Part shown: in pieces, positions 44,122-52,672 of the stretch | Position numbering within the stretch: the first letter of the stretch is position 1 | Layout of the letters: each line of letters opens with the position of its first letter | Assembly (NCBI GenBank): GCA_934747775.1 | Contig: CAKVHA010000001.1 | Location: forward strand, 62,001 to 126,000 | Direction: 5' to 3' | Source of the DNA: an uncultured Clostridia bacterium | Lineage (GTDB): Bacteria; Bacillota; Clostridia; Christensenellales; UBA1242 | Length of the DNA: 64,000 bases | Translations under genes and position numbers: made by a program | Notes under the pieces: model-generated | Told to the model about the DNA's origin: nothing | Databases searched by the model: none | Seen by the model: the letters and a program-made list of their open reading frames with translations, nothing else

Positions 44122-45080
44122 TGGTAATAGAAATAAAAAGTATTACACAAGAAGATTATTTTGATTTAGTTGATAAGTTGAAATTAAAACTTCCAATTTG
44201 GATACAACCATCAAGTGTTGTTTGTTATAAAGAAAAGGAAATTTTAACTGTTTTTAGAAACAATAATTTGGTTGGATTATATGTTTTGCCGATTAGAATT
44301 TTCAATGGCTATAGAATAATAGAAAGGACATATAGATATTTTCCGTTCTTATCTCCTATCATTTTTGAAAATGATTTAGAAAGAAGAAGAAATATTGTTA
44401 TTGAACTATTTAAGTATATTTTTAAAAAGTATGATGGAATGTATATGCCGTTTAGTCCTGAATTTAAAGATATTGCAGGAATTGCTGAACTTGGTGCGTT
44501 TTTTGAGTGTCGACATACACAGATGATAAAGAAAAAATTAACATTTGAAAGTATGAATGCAAAACTAAGAAATCATATTAAAAAAGCAATCTCAATGATT
44601 GAAGTGCGTATTGAAAGTGATATAAAAACTTTTAATTTTAATTTGGCAATTAAAGGTGATGAAATGGAACGAGAGCTGCGTATGCAAAATGCTGCAAATC
44701 TCTTGAAATGTAATTCTGCCAAAATTATAAATGCATATTTAGATAATCAAATTGTTGCAGGTATATTTATCTGCTACGATAAAGAAACAACCACTTATCT
44801 TCATTCGTGGCAGAATGCAGATACTCCAAGGGGAACAATTAGTTATCTATTAATGACTGCTATAAACCTGTCTTTTGATGAATTTAAAACTAAACAATTT
44901 GATTTGGAAGGCTCTGTTATGTTTAGTATAGATAAATTTTTTAATAACTTTAATGGAGAATATGTTTTATATCCATATTTGCATTTTGCTAAAGATTATA
45001 AACTATTTGAAATGCTAGTGAATATATCAAAGGACATTCCGGGAAGAGTAAGTGAAAATTTTGGGGGATTGAATGAGTAG
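44121..45080 (+). CDS. FemAB/BioF2-like acyltransferase 1
   Basis: A 319-residue protein with the GNAT-like fold of the BioF2/FemAB group. The pattern is an N-terminal aromatic-rich half, LRNHIKKAISM, then ATTYLHSWQNADTPRGTISYLLMTA-type sequence, where the last stretch equals the acceptor-loop region of the family, then FDLEGSVMFSIDKFFNNF. Such proteins transfer aminoacyl or acyl groups, for example to peptidoglycan, peptides or sugars. Its start overlaps the previous stop, and it overlaps the following gene by 8 bases. The donor and acceptor are unknown. Confidence 0.65.
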   Translation: MVIEIKSITQEDYFDLVDKLKLKLPIWIQPSSVVCYKEKEILTVFRNNNLVGLYVLPIRIFNGYRIIERTYRYFPFLSPIIFENDLERRRNIVIELFKYIFKKYDGMYMPFSPEFKDIAGIAELGAFFECRHTQMIKKKLTFESMNAKLRNHIKKAISMIEVRIESDIKTFNFNLAIKGDEMERELRMQNAANLLKCNSAKIINAYLDNQIVAGIFICYDKETTTYLHSWQNADTPRGTISYLLMTAINLSFDEFKTKQFDLEGSVMFSIDKFFNNFNGEYVLYPYLHFAKDYKLFEMLVNISKDIPGRVSENFGGLNE

Positions 45081-46200
45081 ATTAAATGTAATATGTGCAA
45101 CAAACAACTTTGGATTAGGACCTGTAGGTAAAATTTGTTCGATAGTAACCGCTGGGAAAGGATATGATTGGTATGCTGTCGGTAATCATTTTGACACATC
45201 AATTTTTAGTGATGGCTTAATTAAAGAATGTTTGTGGTCAAAAGACAAAAATGAATTAAAGCAATTTATTAAAAAAAATAATATTAGTTATGCTGTTGTA
45301 GTTCTAGATTCTGAATTGACATTCATTTTGATGGAATTGGGAGTCAAGGTGCTTTTTGTTGATAGTTTGCCATTTATGTGGACACAGGCTGATATAGATG
45401 AAGGATTACTTCCTTTAAATGTAGATTATTATTGTGCTCAAAAGTGTATTAATTTAACAGAAAGTTCAAGGAAAGTCTTAAGCCAAATAAAAAATTTAAT
45501 ATGGGTTAATCCAATAGGTGATAGTGAAGATGTTGGAAATGCTTCAGAGCAGGATTATTGTTTAATAAATTTTGGTGGGCTTCATTCACCTTTTGGAAAT
45601 GGAGAATATTATATTGATGTAATTTGCCCTGCACTTTTTAAATCGTTAAAAGAGAAAGGATTTTTAAGGTTGATTGTTGCATGTGGGCAAACAGCAAAAG
45701 AAAATCTGAAAGAAAAATTTGAATTCTATGCTAGAAGAGAAAATTTAGACTTAACAGTTGAAACTTTTACTCAAGAGAAATTTCACAAAATGGTTAAAGG
45801 TGCAAAGCTTTTTATAACTTCTCCAGGTTTGACTACCATATATGAAACAATGGGGTACGATAAAAACACTTTGTTATTGCCTCCACAAAATCTAAGTCAG
45901 TTTTACAACATTAAATATGGAAAGCAATTGCTAAAATTCGTAAAAGCTGTCAATTGGGATACTGATGATTTGTCTGATGACGGCTTGGAGAAAATTTTGG
46001 CATTGGGGGAATCTAAAGTTGTTGAGATTATTTATGACAGAATAAGAAAGCTAAATTCATCTGAATATATTTATGGCTTATATAAGCGTTTTTTGAAAGA
46101 GTTGAGTAGCCCTTTTTCAAAAAATAATAAACAAATTAAATATGAAAATACAGGAGCGATTGCCATCTGTAATTTATTAAAAACTTTAATGGGAGAATAA
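45073..46200 (+). CDS. MurG-like (GT-B) glycosyltransferase
   Basis: A 375-residue GT-B glycosyltransferase-like protein. An N-terminal Rossmann half begins NVICATNNFGLGPVGKI. The C-terminal half has CLINFGGLHSP, LIVACGQTAKENL and the nucleotide-sugar-binding stretch ITSPGLTTIYETMGYDKNTLLLP, followed by NLSQFYN. These resemble MurG and related N-acetylglucosamine transferases. There is no membrane segment. It is followed after 2 bases by a nucleotide-sugar dehydrogenase that may provide its donor. Confidence 0.75.
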   Translation: MSRLNVICATNNFGLGPVGKICSIVTAGKGYDWYAVGNHFDTSIFSDGLIKECLWSKDKNELKQFIKKNNISYAVVVLDSELTFILMELGVKVLFVDSLPFMWTQADIDEGLLPLNVDYYCAQKCINLTESSRKVLSQIKNLIWVNPIGDSEDVGNASEQDYCLINFGGLHSPFGNGEYYIDVICPALFKSLKEKGFLRLIVACGQTAKENLKEKFEFYARRENLDLTVETFTQEKFHKMVKGAKLFITSPGLTTIYETMGYDKNTLLLPPQNLSQFYNIKYGKQLLKFVKAVNWDTDDLSDDGLEKILALGESKVVEIIYDRIRKLNSSEYIYGLYKRFLKELSSPFSKNNKQIKYENTGAIAICNLLKTLMGE

Positions 46201-46202
46201 TC

Positions 46203-47363
46203 TTGAAAATAACAGTAGTTGGTGCAGGTTATGTGGGTATGGCATATGCTGTATTACTCGCAAAAAACAATAGAGTTTTGATATTGGAAGAAAACATTGA
46301 AAAAATTGATAAGCTAAAAAAAGGTAAAAGTCCGATAAAAGAGAAGCAGCTTCAAGATGAATTGGATATATGTTTTAAAAACATACAAGTGTCGTGTTAT
46401 AGTGAATATACTTTTCACAACGAAGATCTTGTGTTTGTTTGTGTGCCTACAAATTATGATTACAAAACAAAAAAACTGGACACGAGTATTGTGGATGCGG
46501 TTCTAACGAAAATAGAAAAAGAAAACAAAAATGCTTGTGTGATAATTAAATCTACAGTTCCTGTTGGATACACTGAAAAAATACAACAACAACTTAATAT
46601 GAAAAGTATTGTGTTCTCTCCCGAATTTTTAAGAGAAGGTAATTCTTTTAATGATGTTAAAAACCCTTCTAGGATCATATATGGGGGAGATTCTGAATAT
46701 ATGAACAGACTTTTAGATTTACACAATAAAATTTTTGACAATAGTACTCAGCCCCTAATTATGTCATCCAAAGAGGCAGAGAGTGTTAAAATCTTTTCAA
46801 ACACATATTTGGCGATGAGGGTTGCTTTTTTTAATGAATTAGATAATTTCTGTATTCTTAACAATCTCGATGCTTCTAGCATCATCAAAGGTGTTTGCCT
46901 TGATAGTAGAATAGGGGATTATTATAATAATCCATCATTTGGTTATGGTGGATATTGCTTGGTGAAAGATTGTAGAGAGTGTGCAAGTTTGTGTGATTAT
47001 AATCCATTGATAAAAAGTATAGACATATCAAATGAAAACCGAAAATTTGTGATAATACAAGATATTCTAAAAAATATCAAACACGATCAAACAATCGGTA
47101 TTTATGGTTTGGTTTTTAAGAAAAACAGTGCAAATATGAGAGAGTCTGCAATTCCAAACTTAATAGAAGCATTGAAAAAAGCTGGTATAAATGTTATAAT
47201 ATACGAGCCGATAATGAATGCTGATGAATTTTTAAATTGTCGTGTGGTTAAGGATTTCAATGAATTCGTGGCAAAATCTAATGTTATAGTAGCTAATAGA
47301 TGGGATAAGCAAATTGTCAATAATTCAAAAGTCTATACCAGAGATATATACAATAGAGATTAA
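46203..47363 (+). CDS. UDP-glucose/GDP-mannose dehydrogenase family protein
   Basis: NAD-dependent oxidation of a nucleotide sugar to a uronate. The 386-residue product starts at TTG, with GGGAG upstream. It has the Rossmann motif VVGAGYVGMAYA, VFVCVPTNYD, STVPVGYTEK, FSPEFLREG, and the catalytic C252 in NPSFGYGGYCLVKD. The C-terminal domain binds the second nucleotide. The closest classical member is UDP-glucose 6-dehydrogenase; the actual sugar is not determined. It ends 10 bases before the PHP gene. Confidence 0.92.
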   Translation: MKITVVGAGYVGMAYAVLLAKNNRVLILEENIEKIDKLKKGKSPIKEKQLQDELDICFKNIQVSCYSEYTFHNEDLVFVCVPTNYDYKTKKLDTSIVDAVLTKIEKENKNACVIIKSTVPVGYTEKIQQQLNMKSIVFSPEFLREGNSFNDVKNPSRIIYGGDSEYMNRLLDLHNKIFDNSTQPLIMSSKEAESVKIFSNTYLAMRVAFFNELDNFCILNNLDASSIIKGVCLDSRIGDYYNNPSFGYGGYCLVKDCRECASLCDYNPLIKSIDISNENRKFVIIQDILKNIKHDQTIGIYGLVFKKNSANMRESAIPNLIEALKKAGINVIIYEPIMNADEFLNCRVVKDFNEFVAKSNVIVANRWDKQIVNNSKVYTRDIYNRD

Positions 47364-47373
47364 GGAGAAACAA

Positions 47374-48288
47374 ATGATTGATCTGCATTTGCATACAACA
47401 TATTCTGATGGAAAAATGCAACTAAAAGACATATTAAAACTTGCGTCACAAAATCAGTTAGATGTTATATCTATAACTGACCATGATACTGTTGATGCAT
47501 ATCAAGAATTAAAGAACCATTTTCTTTATCGAGATTTATATAAGGGGAAAATTATTAAGGGAACAGAGTTGGCCTTACGCTACGATGGTATAGATGTTCA
47601 CTTTTTGGTGTATGATTATGATTTTGAAAAGATGAAAAAATTTATTAGTCAACACTTCAAAACCAAATATCAAATCAATAAATATAGTGCCTACGAACTA
47701 ATAAAAAAATGCTACAAAGCGGGATTGATACTGGATGAAGAAAATATAAATATAGATTACAAAAAAGAGTTCCCTGTATACAAAATATACAAAGAAATTA
47801 TGAGTCACGAGGAAAATTCGTCAATTTTGCCAGCAGAAGTATGGGGAGATTGTTCGGCTTTTATATATAAATATTTAAAAGTTCCAGGGAGTCCATATTA
47901 TGTTGATTTAAGGGATTTTGTCCCAGCTTTTGCTGATGTATCAGATGAGTTAAAAGAAAATTGTGGTGGAAAAATTTTCTTAGCACACCCATTTAACTAT
48001 AAAGATCGTTCTCAAACCATCTTAGATGGTGTAGTAAAAACTGGTTTATTGGATGGTATTGAGTGTAATCACAGCAACCTAAATGGAAGTCAAAGTCTTT
48101 ACTTGCAGGAGTACTGCAAAAGGAAGAAACTTCTTATGTCTGGTGGAAGCGATTATCATGCAAAAAACGAACCAATATATATTGGGTTGGGAACAGATGA
48201 CAAACCAATAAGTTTTGATTTGATTAAAGATTGGGTAGATAAAGGAGATAATACTTTAAATGAAAAAAATTTTGGTCGCAACAAATAA
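47374..48288 (+). CDS. PHP-domain phosphoesterase
   Basis: A 304-residue polymerase-and-histidinol-phosphatase domain protein. Metal ligands lie in DLHLHTTYSDGKM, SITDHDTVDAY, GTELALRYDG, FLAHPFNYKD and GGSDYHAKNEPIYIGLG. The architecture is like the YciV/RNase AM type of nucleoside bisphosphate phosphatases. AAGGAG lies 7 bases before the ATG. It overlaps the next gene by 29 bases. A phosphatase acting on nucleotides would fit with the neighbouring RdgB-like and deoxyribosyltransferase-like genes. Confidence 0.88.
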   Translation: MIDLHLHTTYSDGKMQLKDILKLASQNQLDVISITDHDTVDAYQELKNHFLYRDLYKGKIIKGTELALRYDGIDVHFLVYDYDFEKMKKFISQHFKTKYQINKYSAYELIKKCYKAGLILDEENINIDYKKEFPVYKIYKEIMSHEENSSILPAEVWGDCSAFIYKYLKVPGSPYYVDLRDFVPAFADVSDELKENCGGKIFLAHPFNYKDRSQTILDGVVKTGLLDGIECNHSNLNGSQSLYLQEYCKRKKLLMSGGSDYHAKNEPIYIGLGTDDKPISFDLIKDWVDKGDNTLNEKNFGRNK

Positions 48289-48886
48289 TCGTTCGAAATT
48301 GGAGTTGTATAAAAACATATTAAACAATATTGTCAAAAATGAAATCATTTGTTTGAAAGATATTAACCTAGTATTAAGTGTAGAAGAACCATTTGATTCG
48401 GAAAGAGAAAATGCTATATATAAGGCTAAAGAATATAGTAAGGCGAGCGGATGTGTTGTAATATGTGATGATACGGGTTTGTACTTTAAAGGAGTACCTG
48501 ATAGTATTCAACCTAAAACTAAGGTGTCAAGAATTAATGGTGAAAAGGCGAGTGATGAAGAGATCATTGCTTATTATAAAACCCTTGTGGAAAAATATGG
48601 TTACGAAAAAGATGGTGTAAAATTTTTAGATGGTTTCTACTTAAAAACGATTGCCTTGGGATTCGAAAATAATATTAAATGTTTTCAATATAAAGTACAC
48701 AAACTTTTTACTAACAAAGTTCTAAGCCAAAGAAATATTGGTTTTCCACTTGACTCAATGAGTATTACTCCTGAATTTAATAAGTACACGGTTGAATTAA
48801 CAAACGAGGATAATTTTAAATTGATGGAGATTACTAATTCACAAGTGCTAGATTTCTTTAAAGAAAATATAAAAGTATTTCAATAA
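48260..48886 (+). CDS. RdgB/HAM1-like NTP pyrophosphatase, divergent
   Basis: A 208-residue protein of the inosine-triphosphate pyrophosphatase fold. ILVATNNRSKLELYKNIL is the N-terminal nucleotide motif, and VVICDDTGLYFKGVP equals the family DDSGL metal site. The usual GYGYDPIF block is replaced by NIGFPLDSMSITPEF, so substrate recognition has probably changed. An operon-borne, divergent copy suggests use on a pathway nucleotide rather than general house-cleaning. AAGGAG lies 16 bases upstream within the PHP gene. Confidence 0.75.
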   Translation: MKKILVATNNRSKLELYKNILNNIVKNEIICLKDINLVLSVEEPFDSERENAIYKAKEYSKASGCVVICDDTGLYFKGVPDSIQPKTKVSRINGEKASDEEIIAYYKTLVEKYGYEKDGVKFLDGFYLKTIALGFENNIKCFQYKVHKLFTNKVLSQRNIGFPLDSMSITPEFNKYTVELTNEDNFKLMEITNSQVLDFFKENIKVFQ

Positions 48887-48923
48887 GTTGGCAACTTTTT
48901 ATAAGGGGAATATAGAAATTTAT

Positions 48924-49952
48924 ATGTTTATTAATAATATTGAAGAATTAAAAAAGTACAAAAAAGAAATTGAGTTGCTGTATTCTAAGTTTGGAAAAAC
49001 ATACGAACAATCATATGATTCACTATATATTAAAATGTCGTTAAATCCATTATTGAAAATTATATTTGATGGAAAAATACTTTTTGCTCTGAAACCTAAA
49101 ATCGATGGGGTTTGGCAAAGTGAAATTGAATCTTTTCCTGTTCTTATGGATCCTAAACAATCAAACAACAGTTATATTATAGAATTATTATACAATGCTA
49201 TGGAACAATTAAAAATTGATAGCGTTTACTTTCCTTTAGTGTATGAAAATTCATTAGCTTATAAAGCATTGTGTGAGGTAAATTGTGGAGTCTGCAAAAG
49301 ACTGCCAACAAGCATTGTGTTGCCGGAAAATCCAAAGCCTGAAGGACATATTGACAAACTAATTAAAAAGAATAAATATAAATTTAACAAAAGAAAAAAA
49401 ATGTTTGAGGACAATTGTGTTGTTAAACATTTTGAAGTGGGAACGGCAAAGCGATACATACAAGATATTGAAAATGGTTCGTGGAAACATCAATATGGTA
49501 TGGATATGAAACAAAGAAATCAACTTGATTATTATTCAAAAATGATAGAAAACGGGAAAATGGATATTGTATATGCTGTTGAAAAATGCTCTGGAAAACC
49601 AATAGCTTATAGGCTGGATGCAATTGTTAATGGAATAGTCTATCAAGTTAAGACATCATATAATAAGCAATTTGCAAAACTGACTCCAGGAATTTATTTA
49701 AATACTATTAATCTTTTTGAGACTTATGACGGTATGGGTTATAATTACATAGATCTTTATGGGAGTCCAAACACAATGAAAGACGAAATAGAAGATTGTA
49801 GAATAAATAGATTTGATTTGTATTTTCCAAGTATAAATAAAAAGTGTGAAGAAATAATGACCGAAAGAAAATCATATGATTCTAAATTTCTAGAGTGTTA
49901 TGAAAAAAGACTTGGTATACAGAATATGTGGAGGGAAAATAATGATACATGA
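48924..49952 (+). CDS. FemAB/BioF2-like acyltransferase 2
   Basis: A second protein of the BioF2/FemAB type, about 342 residues. Marks are HIDKLIKKNKYKFNKRKKMF (basic helix), then KHQYGMDMKQRNQLDYYSKM and CSGKPIAYRLDAIVNGIVYQ, then NYIDLYGSPNTMKDEIEDC. The start is unclear. TTG at 48888 directly follows the previous stop but has no ribosome binding site, while GGGGA at 48905 is 14 bases from the ATG at 48924; a non-standard start between them is possible. It overlaps the next gene by 11 bases. Confidence 0.6.
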   Translation: MFINNIEELKKYKKEIELLYSKFGKTYEQSYDSLYIKMSLNPLLKIIFDGKILFALKPKIDGVWQSEIESFPVLMDPKQSNNSYIIELLYNAMEQLKIDSVYFPLVYENSLAYKALCEVNCGVCKRLPTSIVLPENPKPEGHIDKLIKKNKYKFNKRKKMFEDNCVVKHFEVGTAKRYIQDIENGSWKHQYGMDMKQRNQLDYYSKMIENGKMDIVYAVEKCSGKPIAYRLDAIVNGIVYQVKTSYNKQFAKLTPGIYLNTINLFETYDGMGYNYIDLYGSPNTMKDEIEDCRINRFDLYFPSINKKCEEIMTERKSYDSKFLECYEKRLGIQNMWRENNDT

Positions 49953-51015
49953 ATTAAAAATTAACGATGAGGAATACTTAAGAATTTTAGCCAAAAAACA
50001 GGTTATGATTGTTGTGCCAGTAGACAGATTTGAAACAGAAGTAAAGTTCTTTGATGAGTTGGTGGTTAATAATCAAAATGAGAAGTTGAAGGTAACAGGC
50101 GTTAGTGTCTATTCTTCTATAAAAGATATATTTAATATTGTTCCTTATACATTGTTTAATGATAAGGGAACTCTAGAAAACACTATAGATTATTATGAAA
50201 ATCTGTTTAACAATTGTAATAATTTTTATGTTCTTAGGGTTAAGACAACCAAAGAAACAAATGAATTAGATATAACGGATAGTAAACTGTTAGATTTAAT
50301 TGATATAAATTCAATACAAAATAATTCAATGGGTAACTCAGTAACCAGAGTTTATAAGGTTGTCTTGAAAAACGGTGGAAAAGCCATTTTAAAAACGCAA
50401 TCAATAGCAAGCAGGGTGACTTTGGAAGACGAATACAAGAGATTGTTGTGGTTGCAGGGTAAGGTTGAGTGTCCTAAAATTCTTTATTTTAGTAAAAATG
50501 ATGACCATATACTGTTACTAATGGAATGTATAGAGGGCAAAGTAGCATATGAATACAAAAATATTGGGTTTAAATTGGGCAAATTTTTAAAGAAAATACA
50601 TTCCCTAGATGTTGATGAGTGTCCATTTAGAGACAATTCGGTAGATATGCTTATGGAAAAAGCAGAAAAGAAATTACATTTTGTTGTAAATTCATTATTA
50701 AAAATGTATCCAAATGATACCGAGGAAAGTTTATTGAATTTTATTAGAGAACACTGTCCTAAAAATGACGCAGTAATACATGGTGATTTTTGTTTGCCAA
50801 ATGTTATAGTTACAGATAGTGGGGAAATTAAAATTATTGATGTTGGAGATTTAAGTGTGTCTACCAAGTACTTCGATTTTTATCATTTCATAAAGAGTTT
50901 AAGAATTAATAAAATGGAAAATGAATTAGACGAATTCAAAAAAGGTTATGGAATATCGTCTATAGATGAAAATCAATTAAAATGGATGAATATAATGGAT
51001 GAAATTTTATTTTAG
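49942..51015 (+). CDS. APH/choline-kinase-like phosphotransferase
   Basis: A 357-residue protein. The first 125 residues are unassigned. The rest is an aminoglycoside-phosphotransferase-type kinase: GGKAILKTQSIASRV (ATP-binding Lys), ILLLMECIEGK (hinge), HGDFCLPNVIV (catalytic H280-G-D282 and N287), then IIDVGDLSVSTKYFDF (metal-binding Asp). It is expected to phosphorylate a small molecule, either an intermediate or the finished product as self-protection. GGAGGG precedes the ATG. It ends 11 bases before the next gene. Confidence 0.82.
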   Translation: MIHELKINDEEYLRILAKKQVMIVVPVDRFETEVKFFDELVVNNQNEKLKVTGVSVYSSIKDIFNIVPYTLFNDKGTLENTIDYYENLFNNCNNFYVLRVKTTKETNELDITDSKLLDLIDINSIQNNSMGNSVTRVYKVVLKNGGKAILKTQSIASRVTLEDEYKRLLWLQGKVECPKILYFSKNDDHILLLMECIEGKVAYEYKNIGFKLGKFLKKIHSLDVDECPFRDNSVDMLMEKAEKKLHFVVNSLLKMYPNDTEESLLNFIREHCPKNDAVIHGDFCLPNVIVTDSGEIKIIDVGDLSVSTKYFDFYHFIKSLRINKMENELDEFKKGYGISSIDENQLKWMNIMDEILF

Positions 51016-51026
51016 GGATCTTTATA

Positions 51027-52544
51027 ATGAATAAGCCATTAAATGAATTAAAGAAAAACAAAAATGAATTTTTAAGTCATAGTGTTACGCCAGACCTTGG
51101 TAGAAGACCTGAACAAAAAAAATTTTTTGAAGATTTGGAATATGTAAAAGAAAATTCTTACGCGTATAGAATAGGGATATTTTCATTTGCAGATATTGAT
51201 TATAATAATTTTAAAATAAAGTCGCTGGGTGGTGGCGATCCGATGAAGATAAAACCATTTCCAGGTGTTTCAAAAAAAATAAAAAAAGTAATGAATTCTG
51301 AAAGACTATCTATGTATAATCACTCGGCTGGTGATAAAGAGCAAAGAAAAGAGGTTGTAAACTACTTAAACAAAATTGGGATAAAAGAGTATTTAAATGA
51401 TGATGGTGTGAAAAATGTTGTTAATGAAAACAATGTGATTTTTACTTCATCTACAAGTCACGCTTTCTCGCTTCTTCTTAAAGCAATATTGCGTCCATAT
51501 GATGTAGTGTTGTTTACTGCTCCAACTTATGGTTTGTTTGCTTATTATCCTGAAAGGATAGGTGGAATTACAAAATTCATACCCCTTAAATCAGAGAACA
51601 ACTATTTAATTGATTCGAAAGATTTGGATTTATGTATTAACAATATTAATAAGCAGTTGGAACTAGAGTACTCCCAAAAATTAGATTATATTCCTAAAGT
51701 CGTAGCATTTCTTAATATTAATCCACACAATCCAATTGGCAGTGTTATGTCAAAAAAACAGAAGAATATCTTGTATAATGTGGCCAAAATATGTGAGAAG
51801 CACGGTGTTTTTATTATTGATGATATGGTGTACAAAGATATAGGTTATGACATTAATAATCAGGCGTTACCAATAGCCACATTCCCAGAGTATTTTAATT
51901 CTACAATAACTTTGTTTGGATTGTCTAAGTCTTATGGTTTGGCTGGGCTAAGAGCTGGTGTTGTTGTTGCTAATGAAGAAATTATTGCAAAAATAAGAGA
52001 TTTGATTTTTCATAATATGGATTCTCTTTCATTGGTTCAATCAACGGCACTCAGCTATTGTTTCTCTCAGTATGGAAGTAAGAAATATAATAAGTATTTT
52101 AGTAAAATTAATTTGCACTATATGACAAATTTGGAAATACTAAAATATTTTGTATTTGGAGAGAATAACACTCGCGAAAAAAATAAGATAAAGCGATTGG
52201 CGTATAAGGTAATTTCAAAAGTGGTTGGGACTGGCGCTTTGGATGGTTTTTATCAGTCTAAAGGTGTAAAGTTTGCAGGAAATGTGCTTCCTGAAGCTGG
52301 ATTTTTTGCCGTATTGGATTTTTCAGCCGTAAAAGGATTGAAATACAAAAACTGTATTATTGAAAATGAAGATGAGTTATTGTATTTTTTGTTTAGAGAG
52401 TCTGGAATAAAATTTATTACAGGAAAATCTATGGGGTGGCCAAATAAAAACCAGTTGATTGCTAGAATTACTTTTTCAATGAAAAGTGAAGAATTTGCAA
52501 AAAGATTGTTGCTTTTAAATAAAGCTCTAAATATGCTATATTAA
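51027..52544 (+). CDS. Class I/II PLP-dependent aminotransferase
   Basis: A 505-residue fold type I aminotransferase, longer than the usual 400. Marks are FTSSTSHAFSLLLKAIL, FTAPTYGLFAYYP, NINPHNPIGSVMS, FIIDDMVYKDIGY and the Schiff-base K301 in GLSKSYGLAGLRAG. About 40-60 additional residues lie between the small-domain segments (FGENNTREKNKIKRLAYKVI). Substrates are likely amino acids or keto acids. It is the last gene of the co-directional run. No terminator is obvious, but a consensus promoter for the next gene follows. Confidence 0.88.
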   Translation: MNKPLNELKKNKNEFLSHSVTPDLGRRPEQKKFFEDLEYVKENSYAYRIGIFSFADIDYNNFKIKSLGGGDPMKIKPFPGVSKKIKKVMNSERLSMYNHSAGDKEQRKEVVNYLNKIGIKEYLNDDGVKNVVNENNVIFTSSTSHAFSLLLKAILRPYDVVLFTAPTYGLFAYYPERIGGITKFIPLKSENNYLIDSKDLDLCINNINKQLELEYSQKLDYIPKVVAFLNINPHNPIGSVMSKKQKNILYNVAKICEKHGVFIIDDMVYKDIGYDINNQALPIATFPEYFNSTITLFGLSKSYGLAGLRAGVVVANEEIIAKIRDLIFHNMDSLSLVQSTALSYCFSQYGSKKYNKYFSKINLHYMTNLEILKYFVFGENNTREKNKIKRLAYKVISKVVGTGALDGFYQSKGVKFAGNVLPEAGFFAVLDFSAVKGLKYKNCIIENEDELLYFLFRESGIKFITGKSMGWPNKNQLIARITFSMKSEEFAKRLLLLNKALNMLY

Positions 52545-52627
52545 TAATCGAATTTTAAAAGGATATTTGACTTTTACTCTATTAATGAATAGTTTATGTA
52601 ATCAATTATTTTTGAAAATTTTAAATA

Positions 52628-52656
52628 TTGACAGCCATTTTACTTTATGGTATAAT
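52628..52656 (+). promoter_or_regulatory. Consensus promoter of the ABC-F gene
   Basis: TTGACA at 52628-52633, a 17-bp spacer ending TGG, TATAAT at 52651-52656: both hexamers perfect, with extended -10. The start near 52663 leaves only about 10 bases of leader. It is the strongest promoter match I saw in the window. Confidence 0.9.
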
Positions 52657-52672
52657 TCTCTTGAGGTATAAT

